A stretch of 39,438 nt of DNA from Candidatus Brevefilum sp. GTDB lineage: Bacteria; Chloroflexota; Anaerolineae; Anaerolineales; Anaerolineaceae. Under the pieces are notes generated by a model, which saw nothing but the letters and a program-made list of their open reading frames with translations, ran no database searches and had not been told where the DNA came from. The stretch lies in the NCBI GenBank assembly GCA_029210815.1, contig JARGGB010000026.1, positions 1 through 39,438 on the forward strand. Direction: 5' to 3'. The stretch's first letter is position 1. Each line of letters starts with the position of its first letter. The position numbers and the translations under genes were made by a program. Of this stretch, positions 32,036 to 39,438 are shown one piece after another.

Positions 32036-32725
32036 TTAGTCTTCTTCCTCTTCCAGATCTTCGTCTTTCTTACCTTTTTCGATGACTTCAGGTTCCATAT
32101 CTTCGTCAAAGAGTTCAGCCAATTCGTCTTCTTCCTCTTCTTCCTCTTCTTCTTCAATGGTCACGTAAGTAACACCGGCAATGAGTTCGTCAGGATCCGT
32201 GAGGACTTCGTAGGTGTCCGGCAGGTCAAGGTCTCTGACGTAAATGGCGCTGTCGATATCAACAAGTACAGTTGCATCAACTTCAATACGTTCAGGCATG
32301 TCCTGGGGAAGACATTCGATTTCCAATTCAGAGATACCGGTCACCACAACAGCAGCCATGCTGATCTCTGCAGGCGCTTGCCCGATAAGCTCGATCGGAA
32401 CTGCGGTTTGGAGTTTCTCTGTGAGTGAAACAGCCATGAAATCCACGTGTTTCAGCGTACCGTAAATCACGTCTTTTTGTGCTTCACGGAGCACGACGGG
32501 GTATTCCATGTCATCAACTTTTAGCGTAACGAGACTTGAGCCTGTTAGCTTGTTGATGGCCTTGGATGCTTCGTGCAAATCAAGCTGGATTGCTATGGGG
32601 TCAATTTGATTTTTTAATAATCGCCCATAAATAATCCCGGGAAGAAAGCCCTGTCGCCGTAAGGCTTTGACCTTTTTCCCTTTAAGCGTTCTTTTTTGTG
32701 CTTCTAATACGATTTTGTCAGTCAT
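32036..32725 (-). CDS. rplY: Ribosomal protein L25 / general stress protein Ctc with acidic tail
   Basis: The 229-residue protein has the L25 5S-rRNA-binding domain (LEAQKRTLKGKKVKALRRQG, FLPGIIYGR, VDFMAVSLTEKLQTAVPIEL) and a TL5/Ctc C-terminal beta domain (VEVDATVLVDIDSAIYVRDLDLP-like strand). Then comes an exceptionally acidic tail of about 45 residues: nine consecutive glutamates after VTI and a stretch ending DEDLEEEED. Acidic tails occur in Ctc of some thermophiles. Start ATG is preceded by GAAGGA. It faces the Nudix gene across the bidirectional terminator. Confidence 0.94.
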   Translation of the reverse strand: MTDKIVLEAQKRTLKGKKVKALRRQGFLPGIIYGRLLKNQIDPIAIQLDLHEASKAINKLTGSSLVTLKVDDMEYPVVLREAQKDVIYGTLKHVDFMAVSLTEKLQTAVPIELIGQAPAEISMAAVVVTGISELEIECLPQDMPERIEVDATVLVDIDSAIYVRDLDLPDTYEVLTDPDELIAGVTYVTIEEEEEEEEEDELAELFDEDMEPEVIEKGKKDEDLEEEED

Positions 32726-32904
32726 TCATCCGTCCTTCGAGCGCCTCTCACCCTTTTTGATCGGGTTACCTTCGCTCTATGATTAAATTGGTTGTTAGTG
32801 CTGGCTTTTCCAGCAACATTGAATTTTAGCCGCTATGGGATGAAAAATCAAGCATGAGGAGGTGAGGGTGTTGAAAATTGTAATTAATAATGACCAATTT
32901 TCCC

Positions 32905-33002
32905 GTAGGGGCAACCCTGATTAAGCCCCCAGCTCTTTTCTGGGGCAGTGGTTGCCCAGCCCGAAGGGTGCACGCGAGGCAGACACAGGGGTCTGCCCCT
33001 AC
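32905..33002. repeat. 98-bp palindromic intergenic element with near-terminal inverted repeats
   Basis: GTAGGGGCAACCC at 32905-32917 is the near inverse of GGGTCTGCCCCTAC at 32989-33002, so the ends are imperfect inverted repeats. Inside, GGGCAACC pairs with GGTTGCCC (near 32910 and 32950), CCCCAG with CTGGGG, and the right end holds its own GGCAGAC/GTCTGCC hairpin. Such GC-rich palindromes in an AT-rich gap look like a dispersed non-autonomous repeat (MITE or REP-like). Copies elsewhere in the genome cannot be checked here. Confidence 0.6.
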
Positions 33003-33100
33003 ATATTTTCTGAATTTTGTTATAAATATTATTATTTTGAAATCAGAATATATTTTACACAATCAATTTTGACCATCTTTGTTTTTTCAACACTCTCAGG

Positions 33101-33142
33101 AGGTATTGGGGACCAGGTATTGCGTAGCAGGTATTGGGTGAC
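33101..33142. repeat. Tandem repeat, 3 x 14 bp
   Basis: AGGTATTGGGGACC, AGGTATTGCGTAGC and AGGTATTGGGTGAC lie head to tail with the core AGGTATTG conserved. It may be a simple replication repeat or an operator array about 180 bases upstream of the VWA gene. Confidence 0.7.
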
Positions 33143-33319
33143 AAGTCCTGTTTGGTTTTGGATAAGGAGATAATTGACGTGTGGTGCTGGTTAAAAGATC
33201 ACGATAGTTTAAGCTGATATTGATGGAGTTAATGGTGTTGTGTGATGAAAAACATTAAACAGCTAATAAGATACAATAAAAGTAATTGTGAATGAAATGA
33301 ACGTTGATCAGGAGGAAAA

Positions 33320-34720
33320 ATGAAACGGTTAATGCGGTGTTTGTTTTGCGGTTTGTTACAGGATGAACCAGAAGGTGTTAAGCAGTGCCAGCGCTGCGGC
33401 GGTGAGCTTGTTTTTGAAGCAGGTCCCGAACCTGAAACGAATGGAAATTACCTAAAGACACAAATGGAGCTGGATCAGGTCAATGCGCCTGCCGGCCAGA
33501 TGGTTGACCGCCATTTGCTTATCACGATAAAGACGCCTGTAAGCGTGCCTGAAAAATTTCTAGCAAAGACCGAAAGCGGACGCCAGGCATTGAGTTTTAA
33601 CGTAGTTCTGGACGTGTCAGGGTCAATGCACGGCATGAAAATTGAAAACACAAAACAAGCCCTCCGGATAGCAGCTCGAATTTTGCGGGAAGGGGATAAC
33701 CTCGCAATGTCAGTTTTTTCTGATTCAGCCAGGCTTGTTTTACCGCCAACATCCTATAATGAAAAAACCAGACGTGTCTTCGAAAGCGTGATTGATGAAC
33801 TGCGCCCAGGCGGCATGACCGCTTTATTTGATGGACTGGACCTTGGTTTACATCAAGCAGAAGCGATGCATTCGGACAATAACCTGATGCTCCTTCTGAG
33901 CGACGGACAGGCAAATGTCGGCGAAACCAACCTGGAGATAGTGGGCAAGCTGGCAAAGGATGGGGCGGATCGTGGGTTGGTTGTTTCGACATTAGGCGTT
34001 GGTATGGATTATAACGAAGCCTTGATGACGGAGATCGCAACCCAGGGTAAAGGCCGCTTCTATCATGTCAAGGACGCCGTGGAAATTGCCCAAACGATGT
34101 CTGCGGAGTTGGGAGAAGCCGCTGACCTGGCTGCCAGGGATGTGAAGCTTCATATTCACTTGCCCAAGGGTGCTGCATTAATTCCGCTTTCTGCAGCTTA
34201 TGAGTGTGAAATTATCGATAGCGAGGCGATTGTGTCGATTGGGGATATCCCCGTGGACCTCGAGGTTGAAGTGCCGCTGCGGTTGACCATGTTTGCAGGT
34301 AAAGAGGGTGAGCGTTTGGGGATTGACGGCGAAATCACCTATACCACGCCATCTGGCGAAAAATTGAAGGCACCTATGAACCGTGTTACTGTTCGGTTTA
34401 TTCACGGGAAGCGATATGAGAAAGAATTAGGCCTTGTCAAACCAGTAGCAGAAAGAATTGCCAGGCAAATGCATGCCAAACAGGTTTTGAATTTTTCCCG
34501 GGCGTACAACCAGGCTGATGAAGCCCAGATTCGTGATGTGGAGCAGGAACGTCATCGACTGCGAGAATATGTGAGCATGCTCGATGAGCCCTTACAAAAA
34601 GAATTGATTGAAGAAATGGACGCAGACTTGCACTCTGTCAGAAGCGGTTCGCCAATGGCTAAAAATTCGGTTTATAACGCTTACCAAACACAACGGTCAA
34701 TGCGTGGCAGGAAAAAATAA
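33320..34720 (+). CDS. Zinc-ribbon and von Willebrand A (VWA) domain protein
   Basis: The 466-residue protein begins with a treble-clef or ribbon zinc finger (C7xxC10 and C23xxC26) and a short linker. A VIT-like strand region (about 45-90) is followed by a VWA domain with an intact MIDAS: DVSGSM at 98-103, a conserved Thr in GGMTALFDG and Asp in LLSDGQANVGET. After the VWA fold comes a beta-sandwich (LHIHLPKGAALIPL, VEVPLRLTMFAG) and a charged helical C-terminus ending RSMRGRKK. No signal peptide: probably cytoplasmic. Perfect GGAGG five bases from ATG. The next gene encodes a membrane-anchored C11 peptidase 104 bases away. Confidence 0.9.
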   Translation: MKRLMRCLFCGLLQDEPEGVKQCQRCGGELVFEAGPEPETNGNYLKTQMELDQVNAPAGQMVDRHLLITIKTPVSVPEKFLAKTESGRQALSFNVVLDVSGSMHGMKIENTKQALRIAARILREGDNLAMSVFSDSARLVLPPTSYNEKTRRVFESVIDELRPGGMTALFDGLDLGLHQAEAMHSDNNLMLLLSDGQANVGETNLEIVGKLAKDGADRGLVVSTLGVGMDYNEALMTEIATQGKGRFYHVKDAVEIAQTMSAELGEAADLAARDVKLHIHLPKGAALIPLSAAYECEIIDSEAIVSIGDIPVDLEVEVPLRLTMFAGKEGERLGIDGEITYTTPSGEKLKAPMNRVTVRFIHGKRYEKELGLVKPVAERIARQMHAKQVLNFSRAYNQADEAQIRDVEQERHRLREYVSMLDEPLQKELIEEMDADLHSVRSGSPMAKNSVYNAYQTQRSMRGRKK

Positions 34721-34758
34721 AAAATTATTTGTGACGGATTTGGTTTTGAAGATGATGC

Positions 34759-34787
34759 TTATGCACCTGCAGCAATAGATTTATAAT
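34759..34787 (+). promoter_or_regulatory. Probable promoter of the C11 peptidase gene
   Basis: A perfect TATAAT (34782-34787) with a weak TTATGC at 34759-34764 and 17-base spacing lies 37 bases upstream of the ATG at 34825. The peptidase can thus be expressed separately from the VWA gene. Confidence 0.5.
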
Positions 34788-34824
34788 GTAACAATAAAGG
34801 ATTTCTTTTCAAATGGGAGGGATA

Positions 34825-37263
34825 ATGTCCGATAAACCGGAAATCGATGTCCAGCGCAGGCGAAAAGGGGAAAAGCCCACACGCCAGGTTGAAAGACCTG
34901 TACGCAGAGAGTCTTCTCGTCCGAGTAAACCATCAGGCGGTTTGACTGGCGGTGGGTTTCCAGGCGGCAGCTCTGGGGGTGTCCCTGGCGGGTCCTTATT
35001 ACGGAGCAGCAGCGGGAAAATGGGCTGCGGCGGGATACTGCTTGTTGGTCTGTTTGTGATACTTTATGTCGTTTTCGGAGGCGGCTTGGGTGACCTGCAA
35101 GGAGAACAACCGGTTACTGGTCCCAGCGATTACGAGGCACCCGCAGTTGCTGCGCCTTCACGTACACCATGGCCGACATCGGACGCTCCACCCTCTGGTG
35201 ATGGCGATACCTGGTTGGTGATGGTATACCAGGACGCAGATGACCAGGCATTGGAACAGGACATTTTTATTGACTTGAATGAAATGGAACGCATTGGTTC
35301 CACGGAAAATGTGCAGATTGTCAGCCAGATTGACCGTTTTCGCGGCGGTTTTTCAGGGGATGGCAACTGGCATTCCACCCGACGTTACCTTGTTCTTTAC
35401 GATGATGACCTGAACACGCTTGGTTCAGAGCTGGTGGATGAAGTCGGCGAAGTTAACATGGCGGACGGGGAATCCCTGGTTGATTTTGTCACCTGGGCAG
35501 TTCGGGAATATCCTGCAGATAAGCATGTTTTGATCATGTCCGATCACGGCATGGGTTGGCCCGGGGGCTGGAGTGACCCGGCACCAGGCGGTATGGACAG
35601 CGGTTCTGCCCCGATCATCAGGCAGCTGGGTCATGATTCAATCTTTCTCTCCGAGCTGGATGATGCCCTGGCACAGATACAGGCGAACACCGGGATTGAC
35701 AAGTTTGAGTTGATCGGCATGGATGCTTGTTTGATGAGCCAGCTTGAGATTTATTCTGCCCTGCAGCCCTATGCGCGTTATGCTGTTGCATCAGAAGAGA
35801 CCGAACCCGGTCTGGGGTGGGCATACGCTGCCTTTTTGTCGCTGCTTGTCTATGACCCTACGATTGAAACGGCGCAGTTGGCAACTAATATTGTTGATAC
35901 CTATATCGACCAGGACGAACGCATTGTTGATGATCAAGCCCGGTATGAGTTTTTGCAGCAGAATGGGAGCACCGGCGGCTTTTTTGGCGTCTCCCGGGTG
36001 AGCGCAGCGCAGCTGGCAGGTCAACTGGAACAGAATATCACCTTAACTGCTGTTGATCTGACGGCACTGCCTGCTTTGAACGAGCGTTTTAATGCTTTCT
36101 CTTACGCGATGCAGTCGATTGATCAGCGGGAAGTTGCCATGGCGCGCAGCTATGCCCAGTCCTACACCAGCATCTTTGGTCGGAATGTACCCGCGTCCTA
36201 TATTGACCTGGGTCATTTTGTCCAGCTGGTTGTTAAATACAGCAATGATGCAGCTATTCGAGATGCTGCAGACGCAGTATTGGATGCCCTTGATGACGTT
36301 GTGATTGCAGAACGTCACGGCAGGAGCAAGCCTGGTTCAACGGGGATTGCGATTTACTTCCCAAATTCAAGCTTGTATAAAAACCCTGCGACGGGTATTC
36401 AATCCTACGCACAAATTGCGGAACGTTTCACCCGGGTGTCTTTGTGGGATGATTTTATGGGTTTCCATTACGCTAATCGCAATTTTGAGTCGGACGCCTT
36501 TGAAACCGTCAGCCCCTCAACTTCATCAATTACACGTGCACCAGGCGGCAGTGAAATTACAATCTCGGGTATCGAAGCCTCATCACAAAGCGTGTCACCG
36601 GGCGAATTTATTGAGCTCAGTGCGGAAATTACTGGAGAAAACATTGGGTATGTGTATTTATTCACCGGACTTTACGACCCGGACTCAAACAGCATCCTGG
36701 TGGCGGATACGGATTACCTTGAAAGCCCGGACACACAATCACAGAATGGTGTTTATTACCCCGTATGGCCGGATGCTGACTCATTCCAGATGAACTTTGA
36801 TTGGGACCCGGTTTTGTTCACCATTACCGATGGCACACAATCTGCGATAGCCCTTTTTAACCCGGTCACCTATGGTGCCAGTGCTGAGGATGCCCTCTAC
36901 GCTGTGGAAGGGACGTACACCTTCAGGCAAACGGGTGAATCACGAAAAGCTGAGATGTTATTCAATGACGGCAAATTGTTCCAGGTCTTTGGTTACAACG
37001 GTAGTGAAACCGCCGGTGCACCGACAGAAATTACACCCACCGCAGGCGACAGCTTTACGATCTGGTATAAATGGATGGGTCTGGATTCTTCAGGTAATGT
37101 AACCGATGTGGTCTATGAAGACGGTGATACCCTTGTCTTTGGCAGTTCTCCCTTTGAGTGGGAGCAGGTGTATGCGCCAGATGGTGATTACCTTGTTGGC
37201 TTTTTAGTCAGCGATCTTGACGGCAATATGACTCAGGCTTTTCTGCAAGTAAAGGTACAATAA
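34825..37263 (+). CDS. Membrane-anchored clostripain-like (C11) cysteine peptidase
   Basis: The 812-residue product has a basic, Gly/Ser-rich cytoplasmic N-terminus (about 65 residues) and a single transmembrane helix (about 69-88, GGILLVGLFVILYVVFGG). An extracellular C11 domain follows: LVMVYQDADDQALEQDIFID (start of the fold), catalytic His241 in IMSDHGMGW and Cys302 in IGMDACLMSQ, and VASEETEPGLGWAYAAFL. C11 enzymes cleave after Arg or Lys. From about 560 two beta-sandwich-like segments extend to the C-terminus (SITRAPGGSEITISGIEASS, VYLFTGLYDPDSNSILVA), probably binding modules. The start at 34825 has GGAGG four bases upstream; an ATG four codons earlier overlaps it. It follows the VWA gene in the same direction. 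Confidence 0.92.
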   Translation: MSDKPEIDVQRRRKGEKPTRQVERPVRRESSRPSKPSGGLTGGGFPGGSSGGVPGGSLLRSSSGKMGCGGILLVGLFVILYVVFGGGLGDLQGEQPVTGPSDYEAPAVAAPSRTPWPTSDAPPSGDGDTWLVMVYQDADDQALEQDIFIDLNEMERIGSTENVQIVSQIDRFRGGFSGDGNWHSTRRYLVLYDDDLNTLGSELVDEVGEVNMADGESLVDFVTWAVREYPADKHVLIMSDHGMGWPGGWSDPAPGGMDSGSAPIIRQLGHDSIFLSELDDALAQIQANTGIDKFELIGMDACLMSQLEIYSALQPYARYAVASEETEPGLGWAYAAFLSLLVYDPTIETAQLATNIVDTYIDQDERIVDDQARYEFLQQNGSTGGFFGVSRVSAAQLAGQLEQNITLTAVDLTALPALNERFNAFSYAMQSIDQREVAMARSYAQSYTSIFGRNVPASYIDLGHFVQLVVKYSNDAAIRDAADAVLDALDDVVIAERHGRSKPGSTGIAIYFPNSSLYKNPATGIQSYAQIAERFTRVSLWDDFMGFHYANRNFESDAFETVSPSTSSITRAPGGSEITISGIEASSQSVSPGEFIELSAEITGENIGYVYLFTGLYDPDSNSILVADTDYLESPDTQSQNGVYYPVWPDADSFQMNFDWDPVLFTITDGTQSAIALFNPVTYGASAEDALYAVEGTYTFRQTGESRKAEMLFNDGKLFQVFGYNGSETAGAPTEITPTAGDSFTIWYKWMGLDSSGNVTDVVYEDGDTLVFGSSPFEWEQVYAPDGDYLVGFLVSDLDGNMTQAFLQVKVQ

Positions 37264-37346
37264 ACCCTGTTTTGTATTGGATTACTGATAAAATCTTAAC
37301 ACCGCTGTTTCACATAGGGCTGTTAGCTGCCCTTTGTCAAAATCAA

Positions 37347-37367
37347 TTGTAATAATCAATTTTACAA
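37347..37367. promoter_or_regulatory. Inverted repeat (operator-like) upstream of the first DegV gene
   Basis: TTGTAA (37347-37352), 9 bases, TTACAA (37362-37367), with flanking AT bases also partly symmetrical. It lies 64-84 bases before the DegV ATG, so a repressor could bind here. It resembles but does not equal the Rex operator (TTGTGA-N8-TCACAA). Confidence 0.4.
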
Positions 37368-37430
37368 ATTGTTTTATATTAAATACTTGCTTGTAATTGT
37401 TCATTCCTTATTTTTATCGAAAGATGCGAT

Positions 37431-38291
37431 ATGAAAAATATTAAAGTTATTACGGATACCAATGCCAGTTTACCGAGTGAGCTTATTGAAAAATTTGGGA
37501 TCATTCAAATCCCAATCAACATTCAATTTGCTGAAGAGACCTTTGTTACAGGCGTCAGCATTGATGACGCCGAGTTGTTCAGGTTGATCGATGAGCGTCA
37601 GGTGATACCAACAACGGCTGCGCCATCGCCATCTGCCTTTGAAGGGGCTTACCAGAAGGCTTTCGATCAGGGTGCAGAACACATCATTTGCATTTGCTGC
37701 TCAGGTTCGGTCAGTGCTACTTACAATGCAGCCTGTCTGGCAAAAGAAAAATTCCCTGAAGCGGATATCAGTGTGGTTGACTCGCAGCAGCTCAGCCTGG
37801 CAGAGGGATTTCAAGTCTTATCGGCTGTGGAAGATATTGCTGAGGGAAAAGAACTGGATGAAATTTTTTCAGGGATCGACAGCATTCGAAACCGAATGGT
37901 TGTTTATGGTGCATTGCCAACACTCAAATACCTGGCGATGGGCGGTCGAATGGGAAAATTGGCTGCAGGTTTTGGCGAAACGCTGGAAATTAAGCCGGTA
38001 TTGACCTTGCGAGATGGCAAATTGGACCTGTTGGAAAAGGTACGCACCTGGAAGAAAGCAAAAGCGCGGCTGATCCAGCTAGCCAGTGAAAGTGCACAGG
38101 GCTTTGAGATCGAGCGTGTCGGATTGATCCACGTCAATAACGAAGAAGGCGTTCTTGCGTTGTATGAAGATCTTAAGGCGGCGCTGGATATCAACCTTGA
38201 GCCAATTCTTGCAGAATTCACACCGGGTTTATCGGTTCACACAGGCTCGGGTGTGATCGCCTTTGCACTGGTGCTTGGACAAGAAAAATAA
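37431..38291 (+). CDS. DegV family protein (FakB-type fatty-acid-binding protein), copy 1
   Basis: The 286-residue protein has the DegV fold: VITDTNASLPSELIEKFGI, VSIDDAELFRLIDERQVIPTTAAPS, CCSGSVSATYNAACLA, VVDSQQLSLAEGF, ALPTLKYLAMGGRMGKLA, KPVLTLRDGKL and EFTPGLSVHTGSGVIAFAL. FakB proteins hold a fatty acid and present it to FakA for phosphorylation; fakA is at 17487-19172. The start ATG has a modest upstream AAAGA. It may be selective for one chain type, while copy 2 binds another, as in Firmicutes FakB1/FakB2. Confidence 0.94.
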   Translation: MKNIKVITDTNASLPSELIEKFGIIQIPINIQFAEETFVTGVSIDDAELFRLIDERQVIPTTAAPSPSAFEGAYQKAFDQGAEHIICICCSGSVSATYNAACLAKEKFPEADISVVDSQQLSLAEGFQVLSAVEDIAEGKELDEIFSGIDSIRNRMVVYGALPTLKYLAMGGRMGKLAAGFGETLEIKPVLTLRDGKLDLLEKVRTWKKAKARLIQLASESAQGFEIERVGLIHVNNEEGVLALYEDLKAALDINLEPILAEFTPGLSVHTGSGVIAFALVLGQEK

Positions 38292-38308
38292 AGGGTTCCT
38301 GGTTCTTT

Positions 38309-38360
38309 TGAAAGTCAATTAAGAAAATTTTATATTCCTGACTGAGAATTGCTTTATAAT
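38309..38360 (+). promoter_or_regulatory. Candidate promoters of the second DegV gene
   Basis: TTGAAA (38309-38314) with TATATT 16 bases on (38331-38336), and a second, perfect TATAAT at 38355-38360 with no good -35, lie before the ATG at 38390, which is preceded by AGGAGA. The copy is thus probably transcribed separately from the first. Confidence 0.45.
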
Positions 38361-38389
38361 ATAGAGAAATTTTTTAACAGGAGAAATTA

Positions 38390-39238
38390 ATGCTTGCTAT
38401 AATCTGTGACAGCACCTGCGACATCCCTCAGCCTTTGATAGAGGAATATGATATTTATGTCGTGCCGCAATACGTCATTTGGGGGGAAGAACAGTACCGG
38501 GACCGTGTTGATATCCAGCCTCAAGAATTTTATCAAAGACTTGTTTCGGACAGGGTACGGCCGACCACCTCCCAGGCAACCTTGGGAGATTTTAAAGAGC
38601 TTATTGACCACGTGGTGGAAAAAGGCGCTTCGGAGGCGATTATCCTGACCGTTTCCAGTGCGATGAGCGGCACTTATGAAATGGCAAAGCGGGCTGCGGA
38701 TGCAGCGCTTATTCCTGTTTCTGTGATCGACTCCAAAGGACCGACCATGACACTCGGATGGCAGGTGCTGGCGGCTGCCAGGGCTCGTGATGAGGGGGCG
38801 AGCCGTGACGAGATCATTCAAAAGGTAGCTGAAGTTCGCGAGAAGATGGTGCAGGTGGTTGCCATGCAATCACTGGACTATTTGCAGAGAGGCGGCCGGA
38901 TCGGTGATGCTGCAAAATGGGTGGGGACGTTGTTGAAAGTTAAGCCCGTAGTGACGATCAATCACGAAACTGGTAGGGTTGAGCCGGCAGGCTTAGCCCG
39001 AACCTACAATTCTATGGTTAAGATGCTGTACAAGAAGTTTTTTGAGGGGATCGAGGCAGGAAAGAAACTGCACATTGCTGTGCTGCATGGCGATGCCCCG
39101 GAAGAAGCCCAAAAGCTAGCAGAGCAGATCAAAGAAGAATTCGACCCGGTGGAATTGATCATCAACATCACCGGTCCGGTTCTGGGGATCAACACCGGCC
39201 CGGGTGCCCTGGCTTTGTGCGGGTATACCGAGGCGTGA
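38390..39238 (+). CDS. DegV family protein (FakB-type fatty-acid-binding protein), copy 2
   Basis: The 282-residue homologue carries the same motif order as copy 1: IICDSTCDIPQPLIEEYDI, RVRPTTSQATLGDF, LTVSSAMSGTYEMAKRA, VIDSKGPTMTLGW, MQSLDYLQRGGRIGDAAKW, KPVVTINHETGRV and ITGPVLGINTGPGALALCG. The two copies are moderately similar, so they are not a recent duplication. Canonical CDST at the N-terminus contrasts with TDTN in copy 1. AGGAGA precedes the ATG. Confidence 0.95.
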   Translation: MLAIICDSTCDIPQPLIEEYDIYVVPQYVIWGEEQYRDRVDIQPQEFYQRLVSDRVRPTTSQATLGDFKELIDHVVEKGASEAIILTVSSAMSGTYEMAKRAADAALIPVSVIDSKGPTMTLGWQVLAAARARDEGASRDEIIQKVAEVREKMVQVVAMQSLDYLQRGGRIGDAAKWVGTLLKVKPVVTINHETGRVEPAGLARTYNSMVKMLYKKFFEGIEAGKKLHIAVLHGDAPEEAQKLAEQIKEEFDPVELIINITGPVLGINTGPGALALCGYTEA

Positions 39239-39411
39239 CCTTCCGCAAACATAATATATTTTTGACATCGAATTTTTGGGGAGACGATAAATTCATAATT
39301 TTGATATTACCACCTTTTTAATTGTTGAATTTCTCTAGTATAAAAGTTAGCTTGAGAGAAAAATGACAGGAAGGTGGGTTCCCATGGTCGGGGATTATGA
39401 TAGAATTTAAG

Positions 39412-39438
39412 ATGTCTCTATTTACGATTATTGAAAAC
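39412..39438 (+). CDS. Possible start of a further gene, cut by window edge
   Basis: ATG at 39412 opens a frame MSLFTIIEN that runs off the window end. An extended -10 (TGATAGAAT, box TAGAAT at 39401-39406) with TTCCCA 16-17 bases upstream would place the transcription start at or next to the ATG, that is, a leaderless gene. There is no Shine-Dalgarno. Too short to judge as coding. Confidence 0.25.

Larger units (their letters stand above)
32726..33319. other. Intergenic region with repeat elements between rplY and the VWA gene
   Basis: The 594-base gap lies between divergent genes. It holds the leader of rplY (with a small CTGGC...GCCAG hairpin near 32800), a 98-base palindromic element (32905-33002), an AT-rich patch and a 3 x 14 bp tandem repeat (33101-33142). 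Right before the VWA gene there is TACAAT (33272-33277) and a perfect GGAGG at the start codon. No coding region of convincing length is present. Confidence 0.7.

Noticed and set aside
33101-33142. Short CRISPR-like array
   Set aside because: Units are contiguous 14-mers without spacers and only three copies; no cas genes nearby.
37316-37333. AGGGC...GCCCT hairpin as terminator of the C11 gene
   Set aside because: Five-bp stem, 8-base loop and no proper T-run; too weak to call.

Overview
The window looks like chromosomal DNA of an anaerobic, probably thermophilic or mesophilic member of Chloroflexota, most likely class Anaerolineae. This is inferred from gene content and layout, not from a marker search. 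Pointers are moderate GC, an L25/Ctc ribosomal protein with a very acidic tail, a PknB/PP2C/SH3 signalling island, a pRiA4b ORF-3-like protein, a zinc-ribbon VWA protein beside a membrane-anchored clostripain, and a Firmicutes-like order rpmB / asp23 / fakA / recG / coaD. No rRNA, tRNA, CRISPR array, prophage or intact insertion sequence was seen.

Region 1 (1-4896, all minus strand) is the most unusual part. It is a tight operon read right to left: a zinc-ribbon membrane protein; a DUF2207-type membrane protein whose last 19 residues alternate Cys and Ala (CACACACAGCACACAGGGR); an intergenic hairpin; a PqqD-like/radical SAM/SPASM enzyme with a full set of cluster cysteines; a paralogue of that enzyme in which every cluster cysteine has been replaced; and the start of a SAM methyltransferase cut by the window edge. 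This has the architecture of a peptide-modification (RiPP-like) locus, but the substrate would be the cytoplasmic tail of a large membrane protein and the maturase would have a cluster-less partner.

Region 2 (5080-9700) holds the redox repressor Rex, divergent from the operon, a two-TM DUF6585-like protein, MreB, and a rare SRPBCC-PDZ-DinB fusion. It ends in a gene-poor stretch with a terminator and a possible IS481-like relic.

Region 3 (9716-20623) is housekeeping: FolC, Lon, a coiled-coil protein, CoaD, RecG, FakA, Asp23, L28 and Rpe. Region 4 (20646-24790) is a signalling island: a PknB-type kinase, divergent from a membrane-anchored SH3b protein, then a PP2C phosphatase and two response regulators (OmpR and NarL types) with no histidine kinase.

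Region 5 (24864-32725) has TatD, MnmA, a small membrane protein, an S9 peptidase, a pRiA4b-like protein, TrmI, a CoA-type Nudix hydrolase and L25. Region 6 (32726-39438) begins with a repeat-bearing intergenic stretch (a 98-bp palindromic element and a 3 x 14 bp tandem repeat). It continues with the VWA protein, the clostripain-like peptidase and two DegV/FakB fatty-acid-binding proteins. The DegV proteins are the likely partners of FakA encoded about 18 kb upstream.
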